Assembly (NCBI GenBank): GCA_963921795.1 | Contig: OY997655.1 | Coordinates: forward strand, 5,304,703 to 5,368,702 | Direction: 5' to 3' | Length of the DNA: 64,000 nt | DNA from: Nannobrachium achirus | Taxonomy: Eukaryota > Chordata > Actinopteri > Myctophiformes > Myctophidae | Shown: piece after piece, positions 1 to 10,520 of the stretch | How the letters are laid out: the number at the start of each line of letters is the position of its first letter | Position numbering within the stretch: the stretch's first letter is position 1 | Position numbers and translations under genes: made by a program | The notes under the pieces: model-generated | The model's database searches: none | Seen by the model: the letters and a program-made list of their open reading frames with translations, nothing else | What the model was told of the DNA's origin: nothing

Positions 1-51
1 GTGTATAGGTCACTTTTCAAGTATCTTTTGAAGTCTGTTAGCAGATCCATT

Positions 52-882
52 TTACTGATACTCACTTTCTTCCATGCTGTTCCATCTACTACCAGCTGAC
101 AGGCTTGGTTCTTCTGGCTCCGTCGCCACAAAGCTCAACATCCTCTCTCTCATCTCCTGCTCTCTCTTCTTCCTTTCTTCTGGCAGGGTTGGTCCTTCTG
201 GCTCCGTCACCACAGCCCTCAACACCCTCTCCATCATCATCTCCTCTCTCTTCTTCCATTCTTCTTCTCGTCTGCTCCATTCTTTATCTGACAATGTTTT
301 CTGTCTTTTCAGTCTTTCAAACAGAGTCTTCTGTCTTGTCTCATGTCCCACCTTGGAGTGTCCTGTGTCTCTGACAGAGCTGTCTTCTCTTGAGTCTGAA
401 GGTTCAAAGTGTCCTCTGTTCCTCGTCACCATGTCTTCAGTTTTCTCCAGCAGCTCTTTTGCTTCTGAAATGTCCCACTTGGCACCATCCAGAACATGGT
501 ACCTGTAGCCACATTTCTCCAGCAGCCACCTCAGAGCTTCTCCTTCAAACTCGATGTACTCCTCAACACGTCTCCCTCCCAGCCAGTATCCATACATGAA
601 CAGAACCAGAGCGTGTCTCCAGACTCTGTCCCCCAGCAGCTCCATCTGTTCCTCCACTGATGTCCTGTCAGCTTCAGAGAAACTGGACCTGACATCAACA
701 GTCACCAGGACAGCATGGGGTCCAGGAGAACACAAAGTCACACCGTGTTGAAGGATGTCTTTGGTCTTCTGTGATGGAGGTGTAGTCGACCAGTCTGGAC
801 AGTTCACCACACTCACTTTTCTGTCAGCAACTCTTCTCTGTTGTCTGACACATTGTGTCAGTTTAGTCTGGGTTTTAAACTC
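52..882 (-). CDS. GIMAP8-like exon 5, rest of third AIG1 domain and C-terminal tail
   Basis: This exon encodes residues 517-792, opening EFKTQTKLTQCVRQQ. The AIG1 features are CSPGPHAVLVTV, WLLEKCGYRYHVLDG and ELLEKTEDMV. The G3 box reads NCPD instead of DxPG, and the G4 region reads YGY where domain 2 has YGD, so with the broken P-loop of exon 4 this is a pseudo-GTPase domain. The tail has two similar charged repeats of about 30 residues (KKREEMMMERVLRAVVTEPE and KKREQEMRERMLSFVATEPE). The stop is at 54-52. The acceptor is CATATTCCAG at 883. A reading that starts at 816 would begin at GTG and is only part of the exon. Confidence 0.75.
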   Translation of the reverse strand, partial: EFKTQTKLTQCVRQQRRVADRKVSVVNCPDWSTTPPSQKTKDILQHGVTLCSPGPHAVLVTVDVRSSFSEADRTSVEEQMELLGDRVWRHALVLFMYGYWLGGRRVEEYIEFEGEALRWLLEKCGYRYHVLDGAKWDISEAKELLEKTEDMVTRNRGHFEPSDSREDSSVRDTGHSKVGHETRQKTLFERLKRQKTLSDKEWSRREEEWKKREEMMMERVLRAVVTEPEGPTLPEERKKREQEMRERMLSFVATEPEEPSLSAGSRWNSMEESEYQ

Positions 883-1161
883 CTGGAATATGAGATTTAC
901 TGTATGTTAGTCATAATCAGTGTTGTAAAGTAACTAAGTACATTTACTCAAGTACTGTACTTAAGTACAGTTTTGGGTTTTTTGTACTTAACTTCCAATT
1001 TCCAATACCTTTACTTCTACTCCACTACATCTCAGAGGCAAATATTGTACTTTTACTCCACCACAATTATTATAAAACTTACTTGTTACTTTGCAGATAT
1101 AAATTATAATATTATAAAACATACATTAACCACTTTAGCCCTATTTTATCCCTTGGCTATT

Positions 1162-1237
1162 TGAAAATAGCTGATCTACAAGCTCACAACGCGGCATATC
1201 GTGACACGTTGTTAGCTTGTAGATCAGCTATTTTCAA
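1162..1237. repeat. Hairpin family copy with 'CTGATC' variant in both arms
   Basis: An inverted repeat with arms of about 30 bp, TGAAAATAGCTGATCTACAA and its complement. The family consensus has GCAGATC; here both arms read GCTGATC, a paired change. Confidence 0.85.
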
Positions 1238-1269
1238 ACATTTTGTACTTTTACTTTTGGTACTTTTAA

Positions 1270-1799
1270 AGCTATACTGTGTAAGTTGCTAAAGTTGCTC
1301 CGGAAAAAAACAATACCGCTACTGACCACTAGGTCAGTAGCGGTATTGGTTTTTTTTCGGCCGTTTTTCGCCCGGTGTCGCCGCAGACCACTGGAGCGGG
1401 GACGCAAACCACCGCCGCAAACCACCGCGACCGAATCCGTAGAGGGGTAGAATGTAATTTTCTGGCCAGGATTTGGGGAGTAAGAGGCAAGAATCCTTCA
1501 CCATCGTAAACACTGTAGCTGAGGGTGGCTACTTCCTGAAGAGACGGCTAGACACGCTGTGATTGGCCAGTAGTGTATCACGTGTGTGTGATCCGCGATG
1601 TGGCCAACCTATACAGATGATGCAGACGACGTAATTTTTCCGCGAAATTCGGACCCCAGCCAGGATCATAGAAAACATATTTACAGAAGGCTTTAGGGGC
1701 TGAAATTAACGGAGTGGGTGAGTGTTCTAAAACTTTAGCGATTTAATAGTTAGGACAACTTTAAGATTTGTTTTATAAAAAAAGTTACATAGTATAACT
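1270..1799. mobile_element. TTAA-flanked MITE (GTTATAC/GCTATAC ends), copy 1
   Basis: Inverted ends AGCTATACTGTGTAAGTT and AGTTATACTATGTAACTT are flanked by TTAA at 1266-1269 and 1800-1803, as piggyBac-type elements leave. The interior is GC-rich and contains a perfect 17-bp-arm palindrome (1311-1348). A second copy is at 12149-12591. Confidence 0.75.
1311..1348. repeat. Perfect 17-bp-arm palindrome
   Basis: CAATACCGCTACTGACC, a 4-nt loop, then the exact complement. It lies in the centre of the TTAA-flanked MITE copy 1. Confidence 0.8.
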
Positions 1800-1964
1800 T
1801 TAAGTACTTTTTGATGCCAATACTTTTGTACTTTTACTCAAGTACATTTTGATTGCCAGACTTTTATGTGTAAAAAAGTATTTCTACATTGCAGTATTGA
1901 TACTTTAGTAAAACAATGTATTTAAGAAAAAAAGGTGAGTACATTTTCCGCCACTGATCATAAC

Positions 1965-2792
1965 AATCGAAACCGTACGCTAAATGAAATAAAACAGTAA
2001 TTAACGATGGAATAATTGAACAACCTAAATACATCTGGAGATGGTTAATACTCACATCCAGCATACAGTTCATATGGAAGTACATATTAAAATGCTGCGT
2101 TAATTTGAGTGTGAAAACTAAATCCATAAAATCATCATTGTATGTGATGCCATCAGCCAGGAGACTCAATGTCCCTCTAGTGGTTTAGAATGGTACTAGA
2201 GGACATTAGTGTCTGCTGTGGTCATTCTCATCACAACATCATAACATACCCTGTTGACCATCAACACTGCTGCTGAGAATATTAGGATTATTATTATTAT
2301 GAATTACTTGCTTTTTAATGTCATTGTTTTTAACCATTTTCAACCTGATGTCCCTTTAGTGGGTGTTACAGGTGCAAATTTTCATATTCAAACAGTTTAA
2401 AAAATGGCAGATCTACAAGCTCATTACACGTTGTGAGCTTGTACTTTGGTTATTTTTGCCAAACATATTTATATTAACTGTCAGAATACTGGAATAATTT
2501 CAGTTTCATATAAATATCATTTAATGATAGCATATTAACATATCATATTCAGATACTTCATATATGGCTATTCTATAATCGATGTACAAGCTCACAACCT
2601 GTCACTATGTGGCTGGTTGTGAGGTTGTAGATCTGCTATGTAAAAATTGTGTGAAAAAGGTTGGGACCAGGGTGGAAGTGGTTAAACATTCATGACGGCA
2701 GATACTTTCACATTAACATTAGAACACATTATTTCATCTCTTCACTGTTTACTTCTTTCATTATAACATCACATTCATATCATATTACTCAC
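1965..2792. other. GIMAP intron 4 remainder with two hairpin copies
   Basis: No coding sequence is seen. Two decayed hairpins lie at 2401-2457 and 2578-2640 (second arm GTTGTAGATCTGCTAT), and an AAGTGGTTAA tip near 2685 marks the edge of a TTAA-type element. Confidence 0.6.
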
Positions 2793-2911
2793 CTTGAGGT
2801 GAGTTTCTGTAAACACAAGCTGCTGCAGAATGAGATTAGCAGCTCCGTTCCTGACTCTCTGCTCTCCACCAACCAACATCAACCTGACATCTGATAGACT
2901 CTGATGTTCTC
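2793..2911 (-). CDS. GIMAP8-like exon 4, degenerate P-loop half of third AIG1 domain
   Basis: This 119-nt exon encodes residues 478-516: SLSDVRLMLVGG, then EQRVRNGAANLIL and VFTETHLK. It matches the start of an AIG1 domain (DxRxxLVG...GNxIL), but the GKS of the P-loop is replaced by VRN, so it should not bind phosphate normally. The acceptor is the edge of a (TG)n tract ending in TCAG at 2913-2912; the donor is CTCAAG|gtgagt. The phase is 1 in, 0 out, exactly fitting exons 3 and 5. AIG1 domains are normally encoded without an intron here. Confidence 0.6.
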
Positions 2912-2913
2912 CT

Positions 2914-3014
<101 letters not shown>

Positions 3015-3242
3015 ATTAGTTAGTTCACTGAACACTGATTTAAATATTAATTTATGTTCATACTCCCATATATGGAGCTTGTTTGTGCCTGGTGCCATGA
3101 CAACACATTGAGGTTAGACAACATACTCCATATTGGGGCGTAGCTGCATTGGGAACTCCTTATATGGTTATGACTGAGTCATGGTGACATGGGCATGACT
3201 AAATGGTCCCTAAGAAAAATAACACAGATGGTTTCCCGGTCT

Positions 3243-3512
3243 AAAGGTCTTTGCACACAGCTGCGTTTTTCGGGCCGAATATCGGAGTGAATTTCGGAGC
3301 GCGTAAATAAAAAATCAACCTCACGTTATGTCAATCACGTTTGGACACAGCCGCCCGGGACCAGGGTTGATTTTTTCCGATTTTCGCAGATGTCGCACTG
3401 ATGAGTACCTTGCTCTCTCTCTCTCTTTCCTCTCTCTCTCCCTGGCCTCTGGATTTCGGATTTCCAAAACGCAACAAAAGACCGCAGTGCAGCAGTGTGC
3501 AACCAGCTTTAA
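3243..3512. mobile_element. Short inverted-repeat element (MITE)
   Basis: The ends TAAAGGTCTTTGCACAC and, inverted, TAAAGCTGGTTGCACAC enclose about 270 bp with a CT-rich stretch. No coding content. Confidence 0.55.
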
Positions 3513-3591
3513 GGGTTCATATTACAAGATAATGTTCTCATGTGATTATTTATGTAAATGTATATTCATTAACTAGTTCTTTGCCTGGGAG

Positions 3592-3632
3592 TGTGTGTGT
3601 GTGTGTGTGTTTGTGTGTGGGGGGGGGGGGGG
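3592..3632. repeat. (GT)n followed by poly-G
   Basis: A short GT run, then a G homopolymer at about 3619-3632. Confidence 0.9.
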
Positions 3633-3815
3633 TGCACAGTATATGAAGGTAATGGTGGAGAACCCAGGTATCAGTGATGTCAGTCATCTCCAAATTTGGG
3701 CACTGTTTCAGCATGTGGCTGTTACCATGGCGGTGACACATGTGCAGTACAGGCGACTACTGTAGACAGACTTTATTATTATAGTAAATGAATAGTTAAT
3801 TAATTAGTTAATTAG

Positions 3816-4000
3816 TTAACCATTTGAACCCCCACATCGCTAGTCTGAGGAGAACATTAACCAAAAATAGCAGCTCTACAAGCTCACAAAGTGTTTTGTC
3901 GCAACACGTTTTGAGCTTGTAGATCTGCTATTTTCAGCAAACGAATTTGGTATAGATTTTTCTTTTTAAAGCGCAACAAGTACAGAGCAAACTCAGGTCT
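3816..4000. mobile_element. TTAACCAYTTGAACC element with hairpin core
   Basis: The left end is TTAACCATTTGAACCCC. The core hairpin is at 3862-3938 (AATAGCAGCTCTACAAGCTC). The right end is lost into the following minisatellite. Confidence 0.6.
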
Positions 4001-4002
4001 GT

Positions 4003-4566
4003 TTTAATTAGAATAGAGAGTAGCTGTCAATCATTACATCTGTTTTAATTAGAATAGAGGGTGGCTGTCAATCATTACACCTGTTTTAATTAGAATAGAG
4101 GGTGGCTGTCAATCATTACATCTGTTTTAATTAGAATAGAGGGTAGCTGTCAATCATTACATCTGTTTTAATAGAATAGAGGGTAGCTGTCAATCATTAC
4201 ATCTGTTTTAATTAGAATAGAGGGTAGCTGTCAATCATTACACCTGTTTTAATAGAATAGAGGGTGGCTGTCAATCAAAACATCTGTTTTAATTAGAATA
4301 GAGGGTAGCTGTCAATCATTACATCTGTTTTAATTAGAATAGAGGGTAGCTGTCAATCATTACATCTGTTTTAATTAGAATAGAGGGTAGCTGTCAATCA
4401 TTACACCTGTTTTAATTAGAATAGATGGTAGCTGTCAATCATTACATCTGTTTTAATTAGAATAGAGGGTAGCTGTCAATCATTACACCTGTTTTAATTA
4501 GAATAGAGGGTAGCTGTCAATCATTACACCTGTTTTAATTAGAATAGAGGGTAGCTGTCAATCAAA
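4003..4566. repeat. 41-bp minisatellite, about 13 copies
   Basis: Unit of about 41 bp around CTGTTTTAATTAGAATAGAG and GCTGTCAATCATTACA. Most units are near-identical; some lack one TTA step. Units abut with no spacers, so it is not a CRISPR array. Confidence 0.95.
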
Positions 4567-4652
4567 ACATCACTAAATTAATTTGACAGCAGCCTTCATA
4601 TCATCTGTCAGGTGGAAACGTTGGATGTCTAAAATACTTTACAGTTATTTAA

Positions 4653-5180
4653 AGGGATATTTCACTTTAAAAAAAACTTTTGGTAATGTTATCGTCTAAT
4701 CAGGCTTTTATGAACACCCTGAACAGTTTTGAATTTTCTTGATTCAATATTTAGATATTTGATGTAAATGTTACCAGGCCCTCCAGGCCCAGGGCCTCTC
4801 CCCCCACACACCCTGTGTAACTTCACACTTCATTTTAACCATGATAGATTCATTAAAAACACCCATTATTTTTTTCTGGTGACTCATACTACCCTCCTAA
4901 TACGTGAGCAGGCCGTGTTTTTCCGATAACATTTTTCATTTATTGTTAATAATTATTTTTTGTATTTCCTTTTTTCCATTTTCCAAAATAAGTATTACAA
5001 ATAAATGAAGAAAGTTATTGAAAAAACACGGCCTGCTCACGTATTAGGAGGGTATGAGTGAACAAAACAAATAATGGGTGTTTTTAATGAATCTATCATG
5101 GTTAAAATGAAGTTTGAAGTTACAATGGGTGTGTGGGTGGAGAAAAGCCCATAAGCTGTTTCCCTGTTGAAAGTATCCCT
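4653..5180. mobile_element. TTAA-flanked MITE (AGGGATATTTC ends)
   Basis: TTAA at 4649-4652 and 5181-5184 flanks ends AGGGATATTTC and its complement AGTATCCCT. The interior folds on itself: GTGAGCAGGCCGTGTTTTT and its complement lie about 110 bp apart. A shorter relative is at 29663-29888. Confidence 0.75.
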
Positions 5181-5349
5181 TTAAAAATAACCTGTTTTCC
5201 AATGGATCCAATATAGTTATTTATTATTAATATAACATGTGTTCCAAAGGATCCAATGTAGTTATTATTGAGTCACATGATCTTGTTAATACTTTTCATT
5301 GGTTCATAATTCATAAGATCCACAGACTTTTCTCTTTCCAAAAGCAGAT

Positions 5350-5407
5350 AAAATAGCAGATCTACAAGCTCACAATGCGTTGTGAGCTTGTCGATTGGCT
5401 ATTTTCA
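5350..5407. repeat. Hairpin family copy
   Basis: AATAGCAGATCTACAAGCTC followed by TTGTGAGCTTGTCGATTGGC; the loop is only a few bases. Confidence 0.8.
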
Positions 5408-5542
5408 GTACTGTTCATGTTGATAGTTTGATATTTATTATAGTTTAGTATAATTATAATCATCATCATCATACCAATGTATTATTAATGATACTAATAA
5501 TAGTAATAATGATATTAATACTAATAATAATATCAACGTTAC

Positions 5543-6232
5543 CTTCAGACAGAGCTTTCAGAGCATTTCTTTGTCTTTGTGTCTTCTTCAGAAAGGTCTG
5601 GACACGTTCCTCCATGTTCCTCTTCCTCTCTGACATCTTCTCATCTCCATCATCTTCATAGTGTCCACCTGTGTTTCCTGACACCATGTCCTCTACCTTC
5701 TCCAGAAGCTGTGTGACCTGAGTGACATCTGTCTTCTGGTTGTTGAGGACATGATACCTGTTTCCACATTTGTCAAGAAGCCAGAGGAGGTCTTCACCTT
5801 CAGCTTCAATGTGCTGCTCAATGCTTCTGTCTCCCAGACGGTCTCCATAGGTGAACAGAATCATAGAGTAACTCCACACGCTCTCTGGCTGAAGTGACAT
5901 GTGTTCCTCTAATACTACTCTCTGTGCTTTGGTGAATGCTTCACGAAGAGGAACCGCCAGAAGAACAGCATGTGGTCCAGGAGGACAGAGAGACACACTG
6001 TTCTGGATCTCCAGTCTGTCCATCTCTGAGGTGTCCTGTAGTGGACTGTTGTAGAACCAGCCTGGTGAGTCCACCACTGTCACATGTCTCCCTGCTACTT
6101 CACCCTGTCTCACCTCACACTGCACTGACCTCAGTTCAGTTTGAAAACCACTTCCTGTCAGAATGGTGTTTCCTGCTGAACTCTTCCCAGATTCCTTCCT
6201 TCCCAACAACACAATCCTGATGTCAGTCAGTC
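5543..6232 (-). CDS. GIMAP8-like exon 3, second AIG1 GTPase domain (canonical)
   Basis: This 690-nt exon encodes residues 248-476. The acceptor is TTTTCTCTGACAG and the donor GAAG|gtaacg, both phase 1. It carries the full motif set: P-loop GRKESGKSSAGN (257-268), switch region, DSPGW (301-305), CPPGPHAVLL, TYGDRLGDRS at the G4 position, and KCGNRYHVLNN. The C-terminal part is charged (KMSERKRNMEERVQTF) and probably helical. It should bind GTP. An ATG lies just inside the upstream intron, so a separate start at 6248 is conceivable, but the splice site and matching phase favour continuation from exon 2. The reading beyond 5543 is low-complexity intron. Confidence 0.88.
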
Positions 6233-6290
6233 CTGTCAGAGAAAACATTGTTTAACTACATTTTATGGTTTGGTTTTTGTTTTGAAAAGA

Positions 6291-6748
6291 GAAAATAGAC
6301 GATCCACAAGTTCATATTGCTTCCCTATGTGACACATTGTGAGCTTGTAGATCTGCTGTTTTCACTATTTGTCATATAAGGAAAAAATATACAGTATATA
6401 TACATGCTGTAAATTAACGTCCTAATTCACCATACAAGAGTGTCACACAAAAGTAGTTAAAATAGCAGATCTACAATTTTTTTAGCTGGCAAAATGTTAT
6501 TGTTTAAGCATGCTAACCCGGGTGTCCTTAAAAAAAGTTCCCCAAAATAGTGACAATAGCAGATCAACAAGCTCACAACGCATCACAATGTGACGCGTTG
6601 TGAGCTTGTAGATCTGCTATTTTCACTCTTTGGCGTATGATGAAGTGGGCTTAACCACATGAAACCTAGCATCCCTATTCTGGAGAAAGGGCTGATCTAC
6701 AAGCTCACAACATGTCGCGTTGCACCGTGTTGTGAGCTTGTAGATTAG
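6291..6748. repeat. Cluster of four hairpin-family copies
   Basis: Full copies at 6291-6364, 6551-6625 and 6691-6748; a half copy at 6459-6480. All lie within 460 bp directly upstream of GIMAP exon 3, in intron 2. The 6551 copy has arms of about 30 bp around a 10-nt loop. Confidence 0.85.
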
Positions 6749-7398
6749 GAAGTAGTCTAGATCACTGTTTCCCAAACAGTGGGTTGGGACCCATTTATGG
6801 TCACGGAGCAATTTCTATGGGTCACGACTCGAGAAAAAAATCCCACTTTCTTTTCCTACATCTAAAAATATATATAAATACATTTCAAATATTTTTTTAA
6901 TAACATTTTTAAAAATAATTGAATAGATTTTAAAACAAACAAACTCTGCTGCTCAGATATTTTCACTAGTTTGGGTCCCAGGCAGGGGAAAACAGTTGGC
7001 AAGAGAAAATCCACCCCCAAAATGTAGTGAAAAGATACTGTAAGTATACCGGTATGTGAAATGGCTGAACATTTTCAGCTATTTCTTTGCAGTTTTTGTC
7101 CTGTAATAGAGTCATGTTCTTGAATCTTAATAATAACTACTTTAATGAATTCCTTGAGTCCAAATTGTATAGAAGAATAGGTTCATTTGTCTCAGTAGGT
7201 TGTTTCCTTCAAAAGTTATGCTTGTTTCTATTGTTTACATCTTGGGGTTTATTTAGGGTCAGGATGTGTGTAAGAAAGGGTTAAAAATGAACCCATAGGT
7301 CATTATTTCAGCTTGGCACCGAACAGAATCTTAAAATACACCCTTCAAGAATTAATAAAATCCACCCTATGCACATGGACCCCCCTTTCCATCTAGAC

Positions 7399-8368
7399 CA
7401 GAGGTCTTCAACAGGGGGTCTGGGACCCCTAGGGGGTCCTCAGAGTTACTACAGGGGGTCCTCCAAATCTTTGTGTGATAGAAGCTTTTTTTTCTCCCTT
7501 TTTTATATTAACACATCTACTGCCTCTTAATCTGAAGGTTGCTTGGTGCCTCGGCGCCACGTCGTTTCCTCCGTCGGCCGCCGCTATTATTTTGAAGGGC
7601 CGGAAGGGGGTTGTTTTTGTTTTTTTGGATTATCACTTGACGGCAACGATTACGTCATCTAGTCACATGACAGTGTGCGACAAGAAGATGAAGATGGCTG
7701 CGCCCTGCCTTTTGCCTTGTTTACATTTAGATCTGCTGCAAAATGTCTCAAAATGGCTATTTTGTTTAAATGAAGTTTCTTTATGGGCCTCGCCATTGAC
7801 TTAACATTGAGGAGCTTCACTTCGCGTGCACGCCCAACGTGCGTTGTAAACAAATCGCCGACATTACCGATGCGAGCGGGACCGGAGCGACATTAAGTAA
7901 GTAATAATATCTTTACTGTATATACAGTAAGATTCACAGTCCTCACCGTCAACGGCGCCATGGTATTAACCCTTTCAATGACAATCCTCACCGTCAACGG
8001 CGGCAGATGGGTTAACCACTTGAACCCCAGTGTCCATATTCTGAGAACTTTAGCCAAAAATAGCCGATCTACAAGCTCACAATGCCTCGCACCGCAAGGC
8101 GTTGTGAGCTTGTAGATCGGCTATTTTCGGCAAAGAGGTTTGGTGTATGGAGAAAAAGAGCAGACTAAGTACGGAGTGAAAGGTCAATTGTTGACGGTTC
8201 AAGTGGTTAAATATCTGAAAACACAAATTGACATGAATCCAAAATACACTGATGATTGTGCTGTCAAACGATGAAACTATATGGAATCTATGAACAGGTT
8301 GTGGGGGTCCCTGCTTCATCTCTCTCTCAACTAGGGGGTCCTTGGCCTGAGAACGTTGAAGACCCCTG
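7399..8368. mobile_element. hAT-type element (CAGAGGTCTTCAAC ends) with nested MITE
   Basis: Ends CAGAGGTCTTCAAC and GTTGAAGACCCCTG are inverted. 8-bp duplications at 7391-7398 (atctagac) and 8369-8376 (atctagaa) match 7/8. The interior 7540-7880 is unusually GC- and CpG-rich. A TTAA-flanked element with a hairpin core sits inside (8016-8206). A second, inverted copy is at about 44700-45998. Confidence 0.85.
8016..8206. mobile_element. Type copy of TTAA-flanked CCACTTGAACC element with hairpin core
   Basis: TTAA at 8012-8015 and 8207-8210; ends CCACTTGAACC and GGTTCAAGTGG. The core (8053-8133) is a hairpin whose arms, AAATAGCCGATCTACAAGCT and its complement, are almost perfect over 34 bp. 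Both arms carry GCCGATC in place of the usual GCAGATC. Confidence 0.85.
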
Positions 8369-8540
8369 ATCTAGAAGACTAAAGGCTTTTGGACAAACAG
8401 CAACGATATGTTTAAAACATTAAAGCTTTGTTCCTCAACCACTAAACCACTTCAACCCTATACTGAGTAGAGTGGAGTCCCCCAGGGTACTGTACTAGGC
8501 CTCCTCCTGTTTTCTCTCTACACCAAATATATTAGCCCAA

Positions 8541-8734
8541 CATAACCGATCTACAAGCTCACAACACAGTGCAACGCAGCGCATTGTGAGCTTGTAGATC
8601 AGCTTTTCCCCCAGAATAGGCATGGTTTCATGTGGTCAAGCCCTATGTACTTCATTATATGCCAAATAGTGAAAACATCAGATCTAAAAGCTCACAACAC
8701 CTTGCTGTGAGCTTGTAGATCGTCTGTTTTCACT
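8541..8734. repeat. Two hairpin-family copies
   Basis: 8541-8607 (ACCGATCTACAAGCTCACAA) and 8669-8734 (CAGATCTAAAAGCTCACAAC), 60 bp apart. Confidence 0.8.
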
Positions 8735-8983
8735 GTTTTGGGGGACTTAAAATAATTAAAAATAAATAGGGACACTCAGTTTGTCATGTTTAACCCATTA
8801 AGATCTGGGAACAATTCTACAATCAGTTCTCAAACTCTTTTGTGTCAAGGACCTCCAAAATGATACAGTATGTATATTTATTATTTAGCCACGGACCCTC
8901 ATCAGAACACGTTTTGTGCCAGGGACCCCCAGAAGAGAAGATTTGTGTAAAAAAAAGAAGAAAAAACTATATTATTCTACATA

Positions 8984-9089
8984 AAAAAATAGCAGATGTA
9001 CAAAAACAGCAGATGTACTGTTTCTTTATTTTTTTTACAGTTTTCGCAGCGCGTCACTTGCCTGCGAGCTTGTACATCTGCTATTTTTG
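8984..9089. repeat. Hairpin variant with 'GATGTAC' in both arms
   Basis: AGCAGATGTACAA on the left and TTGTACATCTGCTATTTTT on the right: the T-to-G change is matched in both arms. The left arm start is duplicated and the loop is about 50 nt. It lies in a degraded repeat rich in 'agggaccccc'. Confidence 0.75.
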
Positions 9090-9283
9090 AATATCCAACC
9101 CTAAACTTTAAAATGCAACAGATTTTAATGTGTTCAACAATAACATTTCACCAGCAAGTAAAACAAATAATTAAAGAATACAACACTATTTTTTCCAGTA
9201 CAATCTCCTCACATCAGAAAAATGCCATTTAGATTAAAATAATCAAATCAAATTGTCACTTTAACAAAGTAAACAAACCCTAC

Positions 9284-9991
9284 CAGTGTGTTTTGGAAGT
9301 CCAGTTGATTGTTTCTGAGCGTCTGCCCTCCTTTGTTCTGCTCTTCTTCTGATAGATCTCTCCATCTCCTTCAGTTCCTCTGAGACGTGTTCTTCTGTCT
9401 CATAGTGACCATTACTAGTCACCATCTGATCTACCTTCTGCAGCAGCTCTGTGACCTGACTACCATCTCCTCTGTCACTGATGTTAAGAACATGGAAGCG
9501 GCCTTCACATTTCTCAGTGAGAGATCTTAATTCAGGGTTAGATCTAATGAGATCAGGTCTCATTTTGCTTTTATCAGCTACAGTGAACACCACAATAGTG
9601 TGTTTCCATGCTCTGTCACTGAGGAGAAATCTCACATGCTCCTCTGCTGACATCCCTGTTCCTGCATATGGGAGGTCCAGTCTCACCACTAGGGCAAAGA
9701 CATGGGGACCTGGAGGACACAGATTCACACTCTGTTGGATTTCTAACTGAGTCAGTTTTGGGGTCAGATCTAGGGGATTATAAGACTCCCATCCTGGAGT
9801 GTCCACTACTCTGACCTGTCTCCCTGACACTAACTCTTGTCTCATGACACTCTTAGATGTTACTCCGATTGTGTCAAAAACATCTCTGCCTAAGATAATG
9901 TTTCCTACTGAACTCTTTCCACTGAATCCACTGGGTCCACCACTTCCCCCGATCAGAACAATTCTCAGTTCTGACGGGTCTCTGTTCTTCC
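9284..9991 (-). CDS. GIMAP8-like exon 2, first AIG1 GTPase domain
   Basis: The 708-nt exon has acceptor TTTCTCCAACCAG and donor ACTG|gtaggg, and encodes residues 12-246. The AIG1 fold is clear: strand RIVLIG (20-25), GKSSVGN (35-41), G3 box DTPGW (74-78), the AIG1-box signature CPPGPH, a VVFTVADKSK stretch where the G4 motif lies, and the E-K-C-EGRFHVLN segment. The tail is charged (EELKEMERSIRRRAEQRR), likely a coiled-coil linker. Oddly, nine residues separate LIG from GKS where the usual P-loop has four, so the loop is expanded. The open frame starts 5' of the first internal methionine (9845): the P-loop lies upstream of it in the same exon. Confidence 0.85.
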
Positions 9992-10084
9992 CTGGTTGGA
10001 GAAATAAACATAATATTCATAAAGATCACAGATGTGACTAAGCAGTATCAGTTTGTTGGTTTCATGTGTTTTAATAGAACTCAC

Positions 10085-10135
10085 CTCTGATGGAAGCTGA
10101 GGTTCCACTGGACATCCTGTCAGCTGTTGATTCAC
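10085..10135 (-). CDS. GIMAP8-like exon 1 (leader/linker)
   Basis: This 51-nt exon lies between a good acceptor (TGTTTTCCAG, just above 10135) and donor (GAG|gtgagt, below 10085). It is phase 1 at both ends. An ATG at 10115-10113 starts MSSGTSASIR, which runs in frame through the junction into KNRDPSELRIVLIGG of the next exon. The frame also reads ESTADR upstream of the methionine, so this could be an internal linker exon rather than the first one. I prefer the ATG because it has A at -3 and no other exon is visible upstream. The C-rich minisatellite begins about 340 bp further upstream. Confidence 0.55.
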
Positions 10136-10194
10136 CTGGAAAACAGTCAATGAGTCACAACAACCTGTTATTTGTACTCTTTAATAAGCTGCAT

Positions 10195-10520
10195 GCTTCT
10201 CAAAGGGTTTCATGCCAAGGACCACCAAATTGATATGCATTCGGCCGTGGACCCCCATCTAAAGATGTTGTTGCAGGGACCCTCATGAGAGGAGATTTGG
10301 TGTTAAAATGTATAAAAAAAAAAATAGCAGATCTACAAGCTCGCAACATGTTGTGAATGTGATGTGACATGTTGGTGAGCTTGTAGATCTGCTATTGTTT
10401 TCATAGCCAAAATATAAAATAGGGTTAAAGTGGTTAGACTGATTGTGATGCTGTATTAACTCAATTAGCTAATTCCCCGGGAACCCCCTCGAATCTCCTG
10501 AACCACCCTGAACCCCCCTG
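10195..10520. repeat. Segmental duplicate A (with hairpin and start of C-rich array)
   Basis: Matches 14860-15105 plus 15456-15510 almost base for base, from 'ccatctaaagatgttgttgc' through the hairpin (10318-10396) to 'cgggaaccccctcgaa'. In the second copy an insertion of about 350 bp separates the two parts. Confidence 0.8.

Larger units (their letters stand above)
918..1956. mobile_element. Composite hAT-type element, copy 1, in GIMAP intron 4
   Basis: The ends are inverted, starting CAGTGTTGTAAAGTA and, on the other side, CAGTGGCGGAAAATGTA. Imperfect 8-bp target duplications flank it (910-917 gtcataat, 1957-1964 atcataac, 6/8). The body is the common fish repeat rich in 'acttttactcaagtac'. 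Nested inside are a hairpin (1162-1237) and a TTAA-flanked element (1270-1799). No transposase is visible. It lies 35 bp upstream of the last GIMAP exon. Confidence 0.8.

Noticed and set aside
4003..4566. Possible CRISPR array
   Set aside because: Units abut with no unique spacers; eukaryotic minisatellite.
5469..5542. Extension of the second AIG1 reading frame to 5469 (IIISINIIITIISI)
   Set aside because: It runs past a good donor site into AT-rich intron.
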